This document shows, piece after piece, positions 1 through 8,117 of a stretch of DNA of 64,000 nt. A program made the translations under genes and the position numbers. Position 1 is the stretch's first letter. Each line of letters starts with the position of its first letter. The notes under the pieces were generated by a model that saw only the letters and a list, made by a program, of their open reading frames with translations, had not been told where the DNA came from and searched no databases. The DNA is from Collimonas antrihumi (GTDB taxonomy: Bacteria; Pseudomonadota; Gammaproteobacteria; Burkholderiales; Burkholderiaceae_D), in the NCBI RefSeq assembly GCF_018304965.1, contig NZ_JAGQED010000003.1:186001-250000 (forward strand), in the 5' to 3' direction.

Positions 1-447
1 ATCGGCGATCTTCAATTGATTCCCTATACGGTTCCGCACGATGCGCGAGAGCCGGTGCAATACGTGGCAACCGACGGCGATCGCCGGCTCGGCGTGCTGA
101 CCGACGCCGGCAAGCTTACCGAACATCTGGTGCAAGTCCTCGGCGGTAGCGATGCGCTGGTGCTGGAATGCAATCACGATCGGCAGATGCTCAGCGATTC
201 GGCTTATCCGCCATCGCTCAAGCGTCGTATCGGCGGCCAGTACGGGCATTTGTCGAATGATGTTGCGCGTGAAATCCTGGCGGCGCTGGATCAGTCGCGT
301 TTGCGCAAGGTAGTCGGTGCGCACCTGAGTGTGCGTAACAATTTACCGGAGTTGGCGTACGCGGCGCTGTGCGGTGCGCGTCATAGTGAATTGGTGGAAG
401 TGACGATCGCGTGCCAGGAAGAGGGCTTCGACTGGATCGAGATGTAA
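1..447 (+). CDS. MBL-fold metallo-hydrolase, C-terminal part (cut by window start)
   Basis: The frame is open from base 1 to a TAA at 445-447, so only the last 148 codons are present. The visible segment contains LVLECNHD, the third metal-site region of YycJ/WalJ-like metallo-beta-lactamase-fold enzymes, followed by the helical C-terminus with KVVGAHLSVRNNLPE, where the late His is typical of the final metal ligand. Family members are cytoplasmic Zn-dependent phosphodiesterases or nucleases. The N-terminal HxHxDH motif should lie upstream of the window. Assignment is by pattern recognition of this C-terminal half; the substrate cannot be told. Confidence 0.75.
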   Translation: MGDLQLIPYTVPHDAREPVQYVATDGDRRLGVLTDAGKLTEHLVQVLGGSDALVLECNHDRQMLSDSAYPPSLKRRIGGQYGHLSNDVAREILAALDQSRLRKVVGAHLSVRNNLPELAYAALCGARHSELVEVTIACQEEGFDWIEM

Positions 448-531
448 GGAAAGTGGTGCGTGACGTGTGAAGCTGTCAATTGCCGTGAGGCGCGAACTTC
501 ATCCGAAATTTTCGACAATAATTTCGATAAT

Positions 532-562
532 AAAAAAGCCGACCCAGGGGTCGGCTTTTTTT
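532..562. terminator. bidirectional intrinsic terminator
   Basis: Stem GCCGACC/GGTCGGC with a CAGG loop (538-555), preceded by six A (532-537) and followed by seven T (556-562). It lies between the stop of the MBL-fold gene and the stop of the convergent lipoprotein gene, so it can end transcription from both sides. Confidence 0.85.
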
Positions 563-575
563 AAGCAACCAATGA

Positions 576-890
576 TTACTTGGAAGCAGCAGGAGCGGCA
601 GCAGCTTTAGCAGCGTCAGCAGCAGCGTCAACAGCTGTGTGAGCAGCATCAGCGGCAGCGGAACCAGCAGCAGCAGCGGAACCAGCAGCAGTTGCAGCGT
701 CAGCAGCAGCCGAACCAGCGGCAGTTGCAGCAGCAGCAGCGTCGGATGCAGCGGATGCAGCAGCGTCAGCGGCAGCAGGAGCAGCAACGGATGCAGCAGG
801 AGCAGCGTCAGCGGCAGGAGCTTCGTCTTTTTTGCCGCAAGCAGCCAGAGTCAGAGCCAACAGGGATGCGATCAACAGTGTTTTTTTCAT
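576..890 (-). CDS. Ala-rich small lipoprotein
   Basis: 104 residues from MKKTLLIASL. The first 18 residues form a lipoprotein signal ending in LTLAAC, so Cys18 should be lipidated by Lgt after SPase II processing. The mature part begins GKKDEAPAADAAP and then runs almost entirely on Ala, with Asp, Ser, Gly and Thr in repeating blocks such as AAADAATAAGSAAA, ending in APAASK. The start at 890 is preferred over an ATG eight codons upstream because AAGGAA sits just before it. Low-complexity composition gives no family; a structural or stress-related envelope role is only a guess. The repeats make other frames look like poly-Gln or poly-Ser proteins; these are shadows. Confidence 0.8.
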   Translation of the reverse strand: MKKTLLIASLLALTLAACGKKDEAPAADAAPAASVAAPAAADAAASAASDAAAAATAAGSAAADAATAAGSAAAAGSAAADAAHTAVDAAADAAKAAAAPAASK

Positions 891-928
891 GAATGTTCCT
901 TCAGTAGTAATCAAAAATTTTGCGATGA

Positions 929-946
929 ATAATTACCGGTAATTAT
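929..946. promoter_or_regulatory. perfect 18-bp palindrome upstream of the Ala-rich lipoprotein
   Basis: ATAATTACCGGTAATTAT is a perfect palindrome ending 39 bp before the start codon of the lipoprotein gene, a suitable place for a dimeric repressor or activator site. No regulator is identified. Confidence 0.35.
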
Positions 947-1450
947 CGCTCTACAGGATGTTTTCGCAGTGCTTTGCCGGGACTGCGCATCGCGATGCAA
1001 CAAAAACTTTCCAGCTCAGAATTATAGCTGGAATTTGTTAAATATGACATTAACGGTTTGCTATTTGGTAAGAATTTGTATCAATGCAACAGCGCTTTCA
1101 GAGGTGCTGGTAACCGCTTCTATTTCGCTGGCGGGTGCGATTCACTGCGTTCGTTCAAAATTGCCGCCGAAAACACATTCGCCGTCGTTGCATGGCGACT
1201 CCCGGCAGATATGTTGAGATACATACATTTCGCAGCTGATTTGTTAAATAATGTCACTTGCAGATAATATTTATGCAAATCGGATTAAGTAATCCCGTAT
1301 TTGTTTTATTGTTAATGACATTAAAATAAAGTCTTATTCAAAATATTATGTATTCTATTTCAATGTTTTAAGAGAATATCTTCTTTCTCTTATGCCTATT
1401 TAAACATCAGCCATAAAATCCTGATTTTATTGTTTTTATACCTGACGCGC
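947..1450. other. AT-rich intergenic region, no gene recognised
   Basis: About 500 bp between the lipoprotein promoter and the stop of roxA. The right half (about 1210-1440) is strikingly AT-rich compared with the rest of the window. It ends with an AT-only inverted repeat ATAAAATC-CT-GATTTTAT at 1413-1430 just downstream of roxA, which could serve as its terminator. Short open frames here look like chance. Confidence 0.5.
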
Positions 1451-2572
1451 TCAGCCTAGCGTAATCCAGCCGTCTTCATACCAGGTGTAGAGCGCTTCAA
1501 GCACGTCGGTCGAGACTTTGGCGGCGGCTTCGCTGTCGAGCCGGCGCTGGTCTGCCAGCAATGTCAATGATGTTTTGTCGGCACGTCCGGCGGCGAATGA
1601 CTCGCCATTGATAAATACATGCTTGCCGCGATACAGCATCTGGGTTTTGCGTGAAAGCGCCACGCCGCGTTTGTTTAATGCGGCGGTAAAGCGCGCCAGC
1701 GTCAGCGGCCGCGCCGGCGATTCGAAAAATACGTTGGCTTTCGGTTCGGACAGATATTCGCCGACAAAAATGGCAATATCGTCGTCGGTGAAACGGACTT
1801 TATTGAGTTCATCCGAGATTTGCGCCAGCATGCTGCCACTGATTTCCGCCGGATGCTTGCTGGGTTCCAGGTCGGGATCGGCATAGCGCCCCGGCAGGTC
1901 GATGGAATCCGCCATGAACTGCAGGAACGCTTCACCCAACTCCTGGAATGGCGGGGCGCGGAAACCGATCGAATACGTCATGCATTCGCCGATTGCGGTG
2001 CCGTCGTGGGCGTATTGCGGCGGCAGGTAGAGCATGTCGCCGGGTTCCAGGATAAATTCCTGCTCGGGCTCGAAATTCTTGAGTATCTTCAGCGCGCTGC
2101 CTTCTACCAGGGTGAGGTCTTGGGTAGCCCCTATTTTCCAGCGCCGCTGGCCGTGAGCCTGCAACAAAAACACATCATAAGAGTCGAAATGCGGACCGAC
2201 GCCGCCGGTATCGGTGGCATAGCTGATCATCAGGTCGTCCAGCCGCGCATCGGGAATGAAGCGGAACTGGCGCAACAGGGCATCCGCGCCGTCGTCGTGC
2301 AGGTTGACGCCCTGTACCAGCAGGGTCCAATCCTTTTGGTCGGTACTCGGCAAATCGTTGGCAGGACCGTTGGTTACTTGCCATTGCTGCTTGAAATGCG
2401 TCACCAGGCGTGATTCGACGTCGTCCCGCTGCGCCAGTTCAAACAGGGCCTCTGGCGAGAGCAAGGGCTTGAAGCCGGGCAAGGCCTGACGAATCAGCAA
2501 GGGTTTTTTATGCCAGTAATCGCGTAAAAAGTGCGCGGGGGACAGGCCGCCCAGGAGTGTGGAATTTTTCAT
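1451..2572 (-). CDS. roxA: JmjC-type ribosomal oxygenase (50S uL16 arginine hydroxylase)
   Basis: 373 residues from MKNSTLLGGL. This is a cupin/JmjC 2-oxoglutarate- and Fe(II)-dependent oxygenase of the YcfD/RoxA type, which hydroxylates an arginine of ribosomal protein uL16. The Fe facial triad is visible: GPHFDSYDVF gives His128 and Asp130, and LPPQYAHDG gives His189. These are almost the same positions as H125/D127/H187 of the E. coli enzyme. The C-terminal part contains the winged-helix-like region of the family. An in-frame TTG ten codons upstream is possible; neither start has a strong ribosome site, and a TATAAT lies only a few bases before the ATG. It is divergent from slyD. Confidence 0.88.
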   Translation of the reverse strand: MKNSTLLGGLSPAHFLRDYWHKKPLLIRQALPGFKPLLSPEALFELAQRDDVESRLVTHFKQQWQVTNGPANDLPSTDQKDWTLLVQGVNLHDDGADALLRQFRFIPDARLDDLMISYATDTGGVGPHFDSYDVFLLQAHGQRRWKIGATQDLTLVEGSALKILKNFEPEQEFILEPGDMLYLPPQYAHDGTAIGECMTYSIGFRAPPFQELGEAFLQFMADSIDLPGRYADPDLEPSKHPAEISGSMLAQISDELNKVRFTDDDIAIFVGEYLSEPKANVFFESPARPLTLARFTAALNKRGVALSRKTQMLYRGKHVFINGESFAAGRADKTSLTLLADQRRLDSEAAAKVSTDVLEALYTWYEDGWITLG

Positions 2573-2677
2573 TTCGTCATTATATCGGGTTGTATGCCGC
2601 AAAATTAGGCCCGGCTCACGAATTGGCGTGTAATCAGCGGGTATAATCCCAACGCATGTTAAATGAAAGGAATGATC

Positions 2678-3220
2678 ATGAAGATTGCCAAAAATACGGT
2701 AGTGACTGTGCGCTACAAATTGTCAGATGCCCAAGGCAATCTGATCGAAGAAAGCAGCGAACCGATGGTGTATTTGCACGGCGGGTACGAAAACACGTTG
2801 CCGAAAATCGAAGAGGCGCTGGATGGCAAGGAAGTCGGCTATCAAACCGAGCTGCAAGTTGAGCCGGACGACGCGTTTGGCGAGTACGACTCGAATCTGG
2901 TCAAGATAGAGCCGCGCAATCGCTTGCCGACACCGCTGGAAGTCGGCATGCAATTTGAAGGCACGCCAGACAACGAGGATGAAGAAGAGCAGGCATTGAT
3001 TTTCACGGTGACCGACATTGCCGACGACAAGGTTGTGCTCGACGGTAATCATCCGCTGGCCGGCATAGCCCTGCGTTTCGATCTGAGCGTGACGGAAGTC
3101 CGTGCCGCATCGGAAGAAGAAATCGCCCATCAGCATGTCCACGGCGCCCACGGTCATCATCACGACGATCTGGACGACGATGGCGCGGATGACCATTTCC
3201 GCAGTCATCCTATTCACTAA
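2678..3220 (+). CDS. slyD: FKBP-type peptidyl-prolyl isomerase, SlyD-like
   Basis: 180 residues from MKIAKNTVVTV, chosen because AAAGGA sits a normal distance upstream. The FKBP domain carries the typical N-terminal YKLSDAQGN and the inserted chaperone flap (about residues 70-125). The tail has His/Asp-rich stretches (HVHGAHGHHHDDLDDDGADDH) like the metal-binding tail of SlyD, which delivers nickel in hydrogenase maturation and catalyses proline isomerisation in the cytoplasm. A TATAAT at 2642-2647 is a possible -10 box. Family assignment is firm; the metal role is inferred from the tail. Confidence 0.92.
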   Translation: MKIAKNTVVTVRYKLSDAQGNLIEESSEPMVYLHGGYENTLPKIEEALDGKEVGYQTELQVEPDDAFGEYDSNLVKIEPRNRLPTPLEVGMQFEGTPDNEDEEEQALIFTVTDIADDKVVLDGNHPLAGIALRFDLSVTEVRAASEEEIAHQHVHGAHGHHHDDLDDDGADDHFRSHPIH

Positions 3221-3222
3221 TT

Positions 3223-3256
3223 CGTAGGGTGGGTACAAAGGCGTGCCCACCCTACG
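3223..3256. repeat. palindromic GTAGGGTGGG-type intergenic repeat
   Basis: Left arm CGTAGGGTGGG (3223-3233) and right arm CCCACCCTACG (3246-3256) form a perfect 11-bp inverted repeat around a 12-base spacer. It lies directly after slyD and before the convergent gene at 3263. A related, more complex copy is at 16636-16728. Confidence 0.75.
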
Positions 3257-3262
3257 ATACGG

Positions 3263-4228
3263 CTATCGCCTAGAGAGCGTCTGCGAATCGGCAGGTTTGC
3301 CGAGTTCGAACAGTTTAGGGTTGGCCGGATTCACGGTTATTTTCAGCCAGCCCCTCGGGATCTCCAGATCCCCCAGATTGCGCTGCCAGATAATGTTCGC
3401 CGGGGGTGGCGAACTGCTGCCATGTGGTCCGTGAATGACCAGCACCTTGCCTTCAAAATGCGCCGCGTGCGAACTGATTTTCTGGCGGATCTCGGAAAAC
3501 CCGTCACGCTTGATATTAAAGTCGAAGGCACGGTGGCGCTGGGTTGCCAGCGGATCGCCATCGCAAAACAAGACAACCGCATCGGATTTCTTCTGCGATG
3601 CATTCAGGAAAATCCGTTGCAGCCATTCCCGGTTGGCGATTTGCCGGTCCTCGAATTCGCTGTTACGGCCGCCTTCCGGCAGGTAGTGATTGTTGGTGGC
3701 CGGCAGGTTGATCGTGGCAAATATCACATTGCCGATTTCCCAGCGCGCATTCTCTACGTAGCTGCGAAACTTGGGCGAGGTCGATTGCCTGATCAACGGA
3801 ATCTTGCTGTCGCCAAAAGAAAATTCGTCAGAAAAAAACAAGTCGCGGATCCGGCTCAGGCGTTCTATGGAGGCAGAGCGGTCGGCCGAAGTTTTGCACG
3901 CAACCCAGTCGCTGGCTGATAAAGATACGATCAAACCGTTTTTTGCGCTGTTCAGCAGTGCCTTGCGCTGGCTGTACAGCTTGTCGGTACAGGGTTCGCT
4001 GCTGGCCTTGATGCCGTTTGCCACAACGAAGGCAAGATTATCGGCATCGGTTTCGCTGATGGCGTCGCGTAACGGAGTTTCATCCGCGCCGCTGCGAAAG
4101 ACATGTGCGATCACGCCAAAGCTGAAATTGGTGGTTTCGGCCTGCGCCGCGCCGCAGCCTGCCGCCAGCGCCAGCGTTAGTAATAACGCTGGCCGAAACG
4201 GCAGTCTGCGAGAGGCGAAGGCGTTCAT
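3263..4228 (-). CDS. metallophosphoesterase-like protein lacking catalytic residues
   Basis: 321 residues with a signal peptide (hydrophobic residues about 11-30, cleavage near AQAE). The layout matches exported calcineurin-like phosphoesterases: an N-terminal FGVIAHV strand, then NGIKASSEPCTDKLY, then SLSASDWVAC, then NREWL, then VLVIHGPHG and a C-terminal ITVNPANPKLF. In active relatives, as I recall them, these segments read GDIKSG...PCTD, PGDNEWTDC and HGDTHYF. Here the metal-binding Asp and Asn positions are replaced, so it is probably not a metal-dependent phosphatase. Its ATG overlaps the mutS stop by one base (TGATG), so it should be translationally coupled to mutS. Function unknown. 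Confidence 0.65.
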   Translation of the reverse strand: MNAFASRRLPFRPALLLTLALAAGCGAAQAETTNFSFGVIAHVFRSGADETPLRDAISETDADNLAFVVANGIKASSEPCTDKLYSQRKALLNSAKNGLIVSLSASDWVACKTSADRSASIERLSRIRDLFFSDEFSFGDSKIPLIRQSTSPKFRSYVENARWEIGNVIFATINLPATNNHYLPEGGRNSEFEDRQIANREWLQRIFLNASQKKSDAVVLFCDGDPLATQRHRAFDFNIKRDGFSEIRQKISSHAAHFEGKVLVIHGPHGSSSPPPANIIWQRNLGDLEIPRGWLKITVNPANPKLFELGKPADSQTLSRR

Positions 4229-6876
4229 CAGGCTTTCTGCGTCGCAGTGAGATGCTTCAGGCGATATAGCTGCTCCAACGCTTCACGCGGAGTCAAAGCG
4301 TCGGGATCGATGCTATCCAGGGCAATCATCAGCTCACTATCCAAAGTCTGCTTGTCGCTGTCGTCATCCATATTGGCGACTTGCGCAAACAGATCGAATT
4401 GCGGCGTCGGCTGCATCGATTGCGATTCCAGCAAAGCCAGATGCTTGCGGGCGGCGCGGATCACCGGCGGCGGCACGCCGGCCAGTTGCGCCACCTGCAA
4501 GCCGTAACTCTGGGATGCCGGACCGGCTTGCACTGCGTGCAGGAAGACGATGCTGTCCTTATGCTCGACAGCGGACAAATGCACGTTGGCTGCCGACGGG
4601 TGCAAGTCAGGCAATTGGGTCAGCTCGAAATAATGCGTCGCAAACAAGGTGAAGCTGCGGGTGGCGTCGATCAGATGACGGGCGATTGCCCATGCCAGCG
4701 CCAGGCCGTCAAAGGTGGATGTACCGCGACCGACCTCATCCATCAACACCAGCGAGTTTTCGCTGGCGCCGTTGAGGATGGCTGCCGATTCGGTCATTTC
4801 AACCATGAAGGTGGAGCGGCCGCCGGCCAGGTCGTCGGCGGCGCCGATACGGGTGAAGATGCGGTCGATCGGGCCCAGGACGGCGCTGTCGGCGGGTACG
4901 TAACTGCCGACATAAGCCAGCAGCGTGATCAACGCCACTTGACGCATGAATGTCGATTTACCGCCCATGTTAGGGCCGGTGATCAGCAGTAGCTTGCGTT
5001 CGGTGGACAGCTGGCAGTCGTTGGCTATGAAGCGTTCAATCTGCTTTTCGACCACCGGATGGCGGCCCTGCACGATCTGGATTGCAGGTTCCGTCACCAG
5101 CTGCGGCACGCACCAGTCGTGGCGTGCGGCGTGATCGGCCAGGGCTACCAGCGTATCGAGTTGCGCCAGTGCGTGGGCGATGTTTTGCAAGGTGCCGATA
5201 TGCGGCGCCAAATCTTGCAAAATCTGCTCGTACAGCGCTTTCTCGCGTATCAGCGCGCGTTCTTGCGCCGACAAAGCCTTGTCTTCAAACGCTTTCAATT
5301 CCGGCGTGATATAGCGCTCAGCGTTTTTCAAGGTCTGCCGCCGGCGGTAGTCATCCGGTACCTTGGTGGTCTGGCCGTGCGTGACTTCGATGTAGAAGCC
5401 GTGCACCTTGTTGTATTCGACGCGCAGATTGGCAATTCCGGTGCGGGCCCGTTCGCGCGTTTCGAGGTCGACCAGGAACTGGCCGGCGTTTTCCGAAAGC
5501 CCGCGCAATTCGTCCAGTTCGGCATCGAAACCGGTGGCGATGACGCCGCCGTCGCGCACCATGGTCGATGGTTCGGTAGCGATCGCGCTTTGCAGCAGCT
5601 GCAGGCAATCAACCGGGGTTTCCAGTGCAAATTGCAGTTCCTGCAGCAGCGGCGCTTGATTGTCAGCTTGATTCTGGCTGCCACACATGGCGATGTCGGC
5701 GCGCAGGGAATCCAGTTGCAGCAAGCCGTCGCGCAAGCCGGCCAAGTCGCGTGGCCGCGCTGACAGCAGGGCGATGCGGGCGGTGATGCGTTCGATATCC
5801 GGCACTGCGCTCAGCGTGCCGGAGATGGCGCTGCCGGTATCGGCGGCGATCAGGGCGCCGATCGCCGCATGGCGGCCGCGCGCAACAGCTTGATCGCGCT
5901 TGGCATGGTGCAGCCAATGGCGCAGCAAGCGTGATCCCATCGCGGTGCGGCAGTGGTCCAGCAATGAAAACAGGGTAGGTGCGCCGGATGACGCATCCTG
6001 CCCACGTATGGTTTCGGTGAGTTCCAGGTTGCGGCGGGTGGCGGCATCGAGGCCGATGAATTCGTTTTCCGTTTCGACCGTGAGCGTGCGCACATGCTGC
6101 AAGCCTTTGCCCTGAGTCGACTGGGCATAGCGCAGCAGGGCGCCGGCAGCGCCGATGGCAGCGCTCAAGCCTTCGGCGCCGAAACCGCTCAGGCTACTGA
6201 CCGCGAGCTGGTCCAGCAGGGATTTCAGGCCGTGGGTGATATCGAAGTGCCATTCCGGCACGGTGGTGGTCTTGTCGACCACGTTACTGGCCAGCATAGC
6301 TTCGACCATGTCGGCCACCAGGATCTCGGCCGGTGCAATCCGTTCCAGTTCCTGCTTCAGCAGGGTATCCAGCGTCTCCGGATCGCAAGCGAATTCCATC
6401 ATCTTCAGCGCGCCGCTGGCCATCGACAGCCACGCCAGACCAACCTTCATCACCTTGCGTTGCTGGGTGACGTACAGCGCCAGCAAAGGCTGATCCGATT
6501 TTTCCGGCAGCAGGTTGGAGTCGGTCAAGGTGCCGGGCGTAATCACGCGCAGCACTTTTCTATCGACCGGCCCCTTGCTGGTGGCAGGGTCGCCGATTTG
6601 TTCGCACAGCGCCACCGATTCGCCGAGCTTGATCAGCTTGGCCAGATATTGATCGGCGGAGTGAAACGGTACGCCGCACATCTTGATCGGCGCATTGTTA
6701 TAAGTGCCGCGTGCGGTCAGCGTGATGCCCAGCAGGCGCGCGGCTTTTTCCGCATCCTCGAAAAACAGTTCATAAAAATCTCCCATCCGGTAGAACACAA
6801 GCGTGTCCGGATAGTCGGCCTTGATGCCGAGATATTGCTGCATGCCAGGTGAAACTTTTTGTGCCGCTACCGTCAT
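4228..6876 (-). CDS. mutS: DNA mismatch repair protein MutS
   Basis: 882 residues, close to the usual 850-880. The mismatch-recognition motif GDFYELF places Phe34 and Glu36 where E. coli has Phe36 and Glu38. The connector, lever and clamp regions follow. The ATPase has the Walker [10 protein letters not shown] at about residue 630, [12 protein letters not shown] (Walker B plus signature) and the ATHYFEL motif. The C-terminus ends in the short tetramerisation helix region. MutS binds mismatches and recruits MutL. It is followed by the coupled phosphoesterase-like gene. Confidence 0.98.
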   Translation of the reverse strand: MTVAAQKVSPGMQQYLGIKADYPDTLVFYRMGDFYELFFEDAEKAARLLGITLTARGTYNNAPIKMCGVPFHSADQYLAKLIKLGESVALCEQIGDPATSKGPVDRKVLRVITPGTLTDSNLLPEKSDQPLLALYVTQQRKVMKVGLAWLSMASGALKMMEFACDPETLDTLLKQELERIAPAEILVADMVEAMLASNVVDKTTTVPEWHFDITHGLKSLLDQLAVSSLSGFGAEGLSAAIGAAGALLRYAQSTQGKGLQHVRTLTVETENEFIGLDAATRRNLELTETIRGQDASSGAPTLFSLLDHCRTAMGSRLLRHWLHHAKRDQAVARGRHAAIGALIAADTGSAISGTLSAVPDIERITARIALLSARPRDLAGLRDGLLQLDSLRADIAMCGSQNQADNQAPLLQELQFALETPVDCLQLLQSAIATEPSTMVRDGGVIATGFDAELDELRGLSENAGQFLVDLETRERARTGIANLRVEYNKVHGFYIEVTHGQTTKVPDDYRRRQTLKNAERYITPELKAFEDKALSAQERALIREKALYEQILQDLAPHIGTLQNIAHALAQLDTLVALADHAARHDWCVPQLVTEPAIQIVQGRHPVVEKQIERFIANDCQLSTERKLLLITGPNMGGKSTFMRQVALITLLAYVGSYVPADSAVLGPIDRIFTRIGAADDLAGGRSTFMVEMTESAAILNGASENSLVLMDEVGRGTSTFDGLALAWAIARHLIDATRSFTLFATHYFELTQLPDLHPSAANVHLSAVEHKDSIVFLHAVQAGPASQSYGLQVAQLAGVPPPVIRAARKHLALLESQSMQPTPQFDLFAQVANMDDDSDKQTLDSELMIALDSIDPDALTPREALEQLYRLKHLTATQKA

Positions 6877-6971
6877 CGGGCGGCCCGTTGTTGAAAATTT
6901 GATTGCATTAAATGGATTCTTTCTCAGGCGCGGAATCGCGTCTGATCGCTAATATTCGGGAATAGGCGATA

Positions 6972-7055
6972 TTGTAAGCGGAACAAGGCTTAGCGGCTAT
7001 TTCTTTGCGGTTTAGGATGTCCCGGTACGCAAGGGTGCCGGCTTGGCTAAACCAG
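6972..7055. repeat. palindromic intergenic repeat, copy A (downstream of higA)
   Basis: Starts TTGTAAGCGGAACAAGGC, continues through TTTGCGGTTTAGGATGTC and ends near GCCGGCTTGGCTAAACC. It matches copy B at 8022-8117 in the same orientation with roughly 80% identity over the first 50 bases and again near the end. The two copies bracket the higB/higA pair. Confidence 0.6.
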
Positions 7056-7059
7056 ACCA

Positions 7060-7518
7060 TTACCGGGGCGGTGCGGCATGCTTGCGCGAGGGAGTTGCTT
7101 TCTTTTTGGTCGCGTTTGGTGCGGATTTGGTAGCGGCAGCCGCTCTCTTTGCAGGAGCTCTTGTGGGCATCGTGGCGAACGCTTCGGTATCGTCCCACGG
7201 CAGGAAGTTCGGCAGGTCGATTCGGGTGCCGTTTTTTGCGACGACTGACAGCTCCAGTGTCATTCCAAGAGATTTCAAGAATCGACGCAGTGTGGAGACA
7301 TAGGTGTCGGAGCGCTTTTCGAGTTGCGAAACGGCGTTCTGTTTGATGCCGAGCTCTTTGGCCACCTCAGCCTGGGTCTTTCCCACAGCTTTGCGGAAAT
7401 CGGTGAGCGTAGCGGCGTGTGCGATCATCTCTTCGACTTTTTTCTGAGAAAGAGTTGCAATTTTCGCCTGGCGACCAGCCGGCAGGCTTTTGATGACGTC
7501 GTCTAGATTTCTTCCCAT
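7060..7518 (-). CDS. higA: HigA-type XRE antitoxin with Lys/Ala-rich tail
   Basis: 152 residues starting MGRNLDDVIKSLPAGRQAKI, typical of antitoxins paired with phage-Gp49-like (DUF891) HigB toxins. The helix-turn-helix lies at about residues 45-75 (KTQAEVAKELGIKQNAVSQLEKR). The ATG at 7518 is chosen over 7524 because the ribosome site is fused to the latter. After residue about 115 comes an unusual basic tail rich in Ala, Lys, Pro and Thr (ATKKKATPSRKHAAPPR), resembling histone-H1-like tails. It lies nine bases downstream of higB in the toxin-first order normal for higBA, and the pair should be autorepressed by the antitoxin. Confidence 0.82.
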   Translation of the reverse strand: MGRNLDDVIKSLPAGRQAKIATLSQKKVEEMIAHAATLTDFRKAVGKTQAEVAKELGIKQNAVSQLEKRSDTYVSTLRRFLKSLGMTLELSVVAKNGTRIDLPNFLPWDDTEAFATMPTRAPAKRAAAATKSAPNATKKKATPSRKHAAPPR

Positions 7519-7527
7519 GTCCATCTC

Positions 7528-7953
7528 CTATTTCTTCCCCTTGGCGCTTTTGGTCTTCGTCTTCGCAGGCTTGGCAGTTTCAGCAAACTTGATATCTTCC
7601 AAGTGCTTATCGAAACGCTTGTTGGCCTTTTTCAACAGATCTTTGTAGAACTTGCTTTCATCAATGCCTTGCTTGTCGGCTGCCACCAAGATGACCGCTT
7701 CACGATCAGGGTCGAAGGCAAAGGCGGCCCTCCAAATTTCCGCGCCGTTGTTTGCCTTGAAGCGAAGCTCCTTCATATTGGGGTGCCTGGGGTTCTCCAG
7801 CGTTCCGACATGGGGCCGGTCGGCGGCTGGTCCGAGTTCCTTTACGGCGGCGGCAACAGCTAGCAATTCATCTTGAACATCTACTGAGAACGCGTCGAAT
7901 TCGGGATCAAATTCGTCGTGAAAAGACACTTTCCATTTCTTGGGATCGGCCAA
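7528..7953 (-). CDS. higB: HigB-type toxin (RelE/ParE superfamily, DUF891-like) with basic tail
   Basis: 141 residues. The body KWKVSFHDEFDPEFDAF..., MKELRF, IWRAAFAFDPDREAVILVAADKQG and KFYKDLLKKANKRFDKHL matches Gp49-like HigB toxins, which are ribosome-dependent mRNA interferases. The start is TTG, preceded by GAGGAG at good spacing; the nearby ATG is out of frame. The last 20 residues (TAKPAKTKTKSAKGKK) form a Lys-rich extension beyond the usual family end. TGACAT motifs repeated at about 7975-8003 upstream may be promoter or operator elements. Confidence 0.82.
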   Translation of the reverse strand: MADPKKWKVSFHDEFDPEFDAFSVDVQDELLAVAAAVKELGPAADRPHVGTLENPRHPNMKELRFKANNGAEIWRAAFAFDPDREAVILVAADKQGIDESKFYKDLLKKANKRFDKHLEDIKFAETAKPAKTKTKSAKGKK

Positions 7954-8021
7954 TTATCATCTCCTCGTGATATTATGTCAAGATGATTTTATTGATGTCA
8001 TATTGATCATGGATTGCGAAT

Positions 8022-8117
8022 TTGTAAGCCGAACAAGGGCGTAGCCGACATTTTTTGCGGTTCGAGATGTCAGCAATACAGATATGGGGATTGGCTACGC
8101 CGGCTTGGGCTTACCTG
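8022..8117. repeat. palindromic intergenic repeat, copy B (upstream of higB)
   Basis: Begins TTGTAAGCCGAACAAGGG. Its left arm (GTAAGCC...GGCGTAGCC) pairs imperfectly with a right arm (GGCTACGCC...GGGCTTAC) at 8093-8114, so it can fold into a long hairpin. It is homologous to copy A at 6972-7055. Its right end overlaps the stop codon of the TonB-like gene. Confidence 0.6.

Noticed and set aside
639-932. Poly-Ser and poly-Gln open frames opposite the Ala-rich lipoprotein
   Set aside because: They are the other readings of a GCA/GCT-rich repeat; only the lipoprotein frame has a signal peptide, lipobox and ribosome site.
6908-7198. 96-codon frame overlapping the end of higA
   Set aside because: It lies mostly in the palindromic repeat and in another frame of higA, with no start signal or motif.
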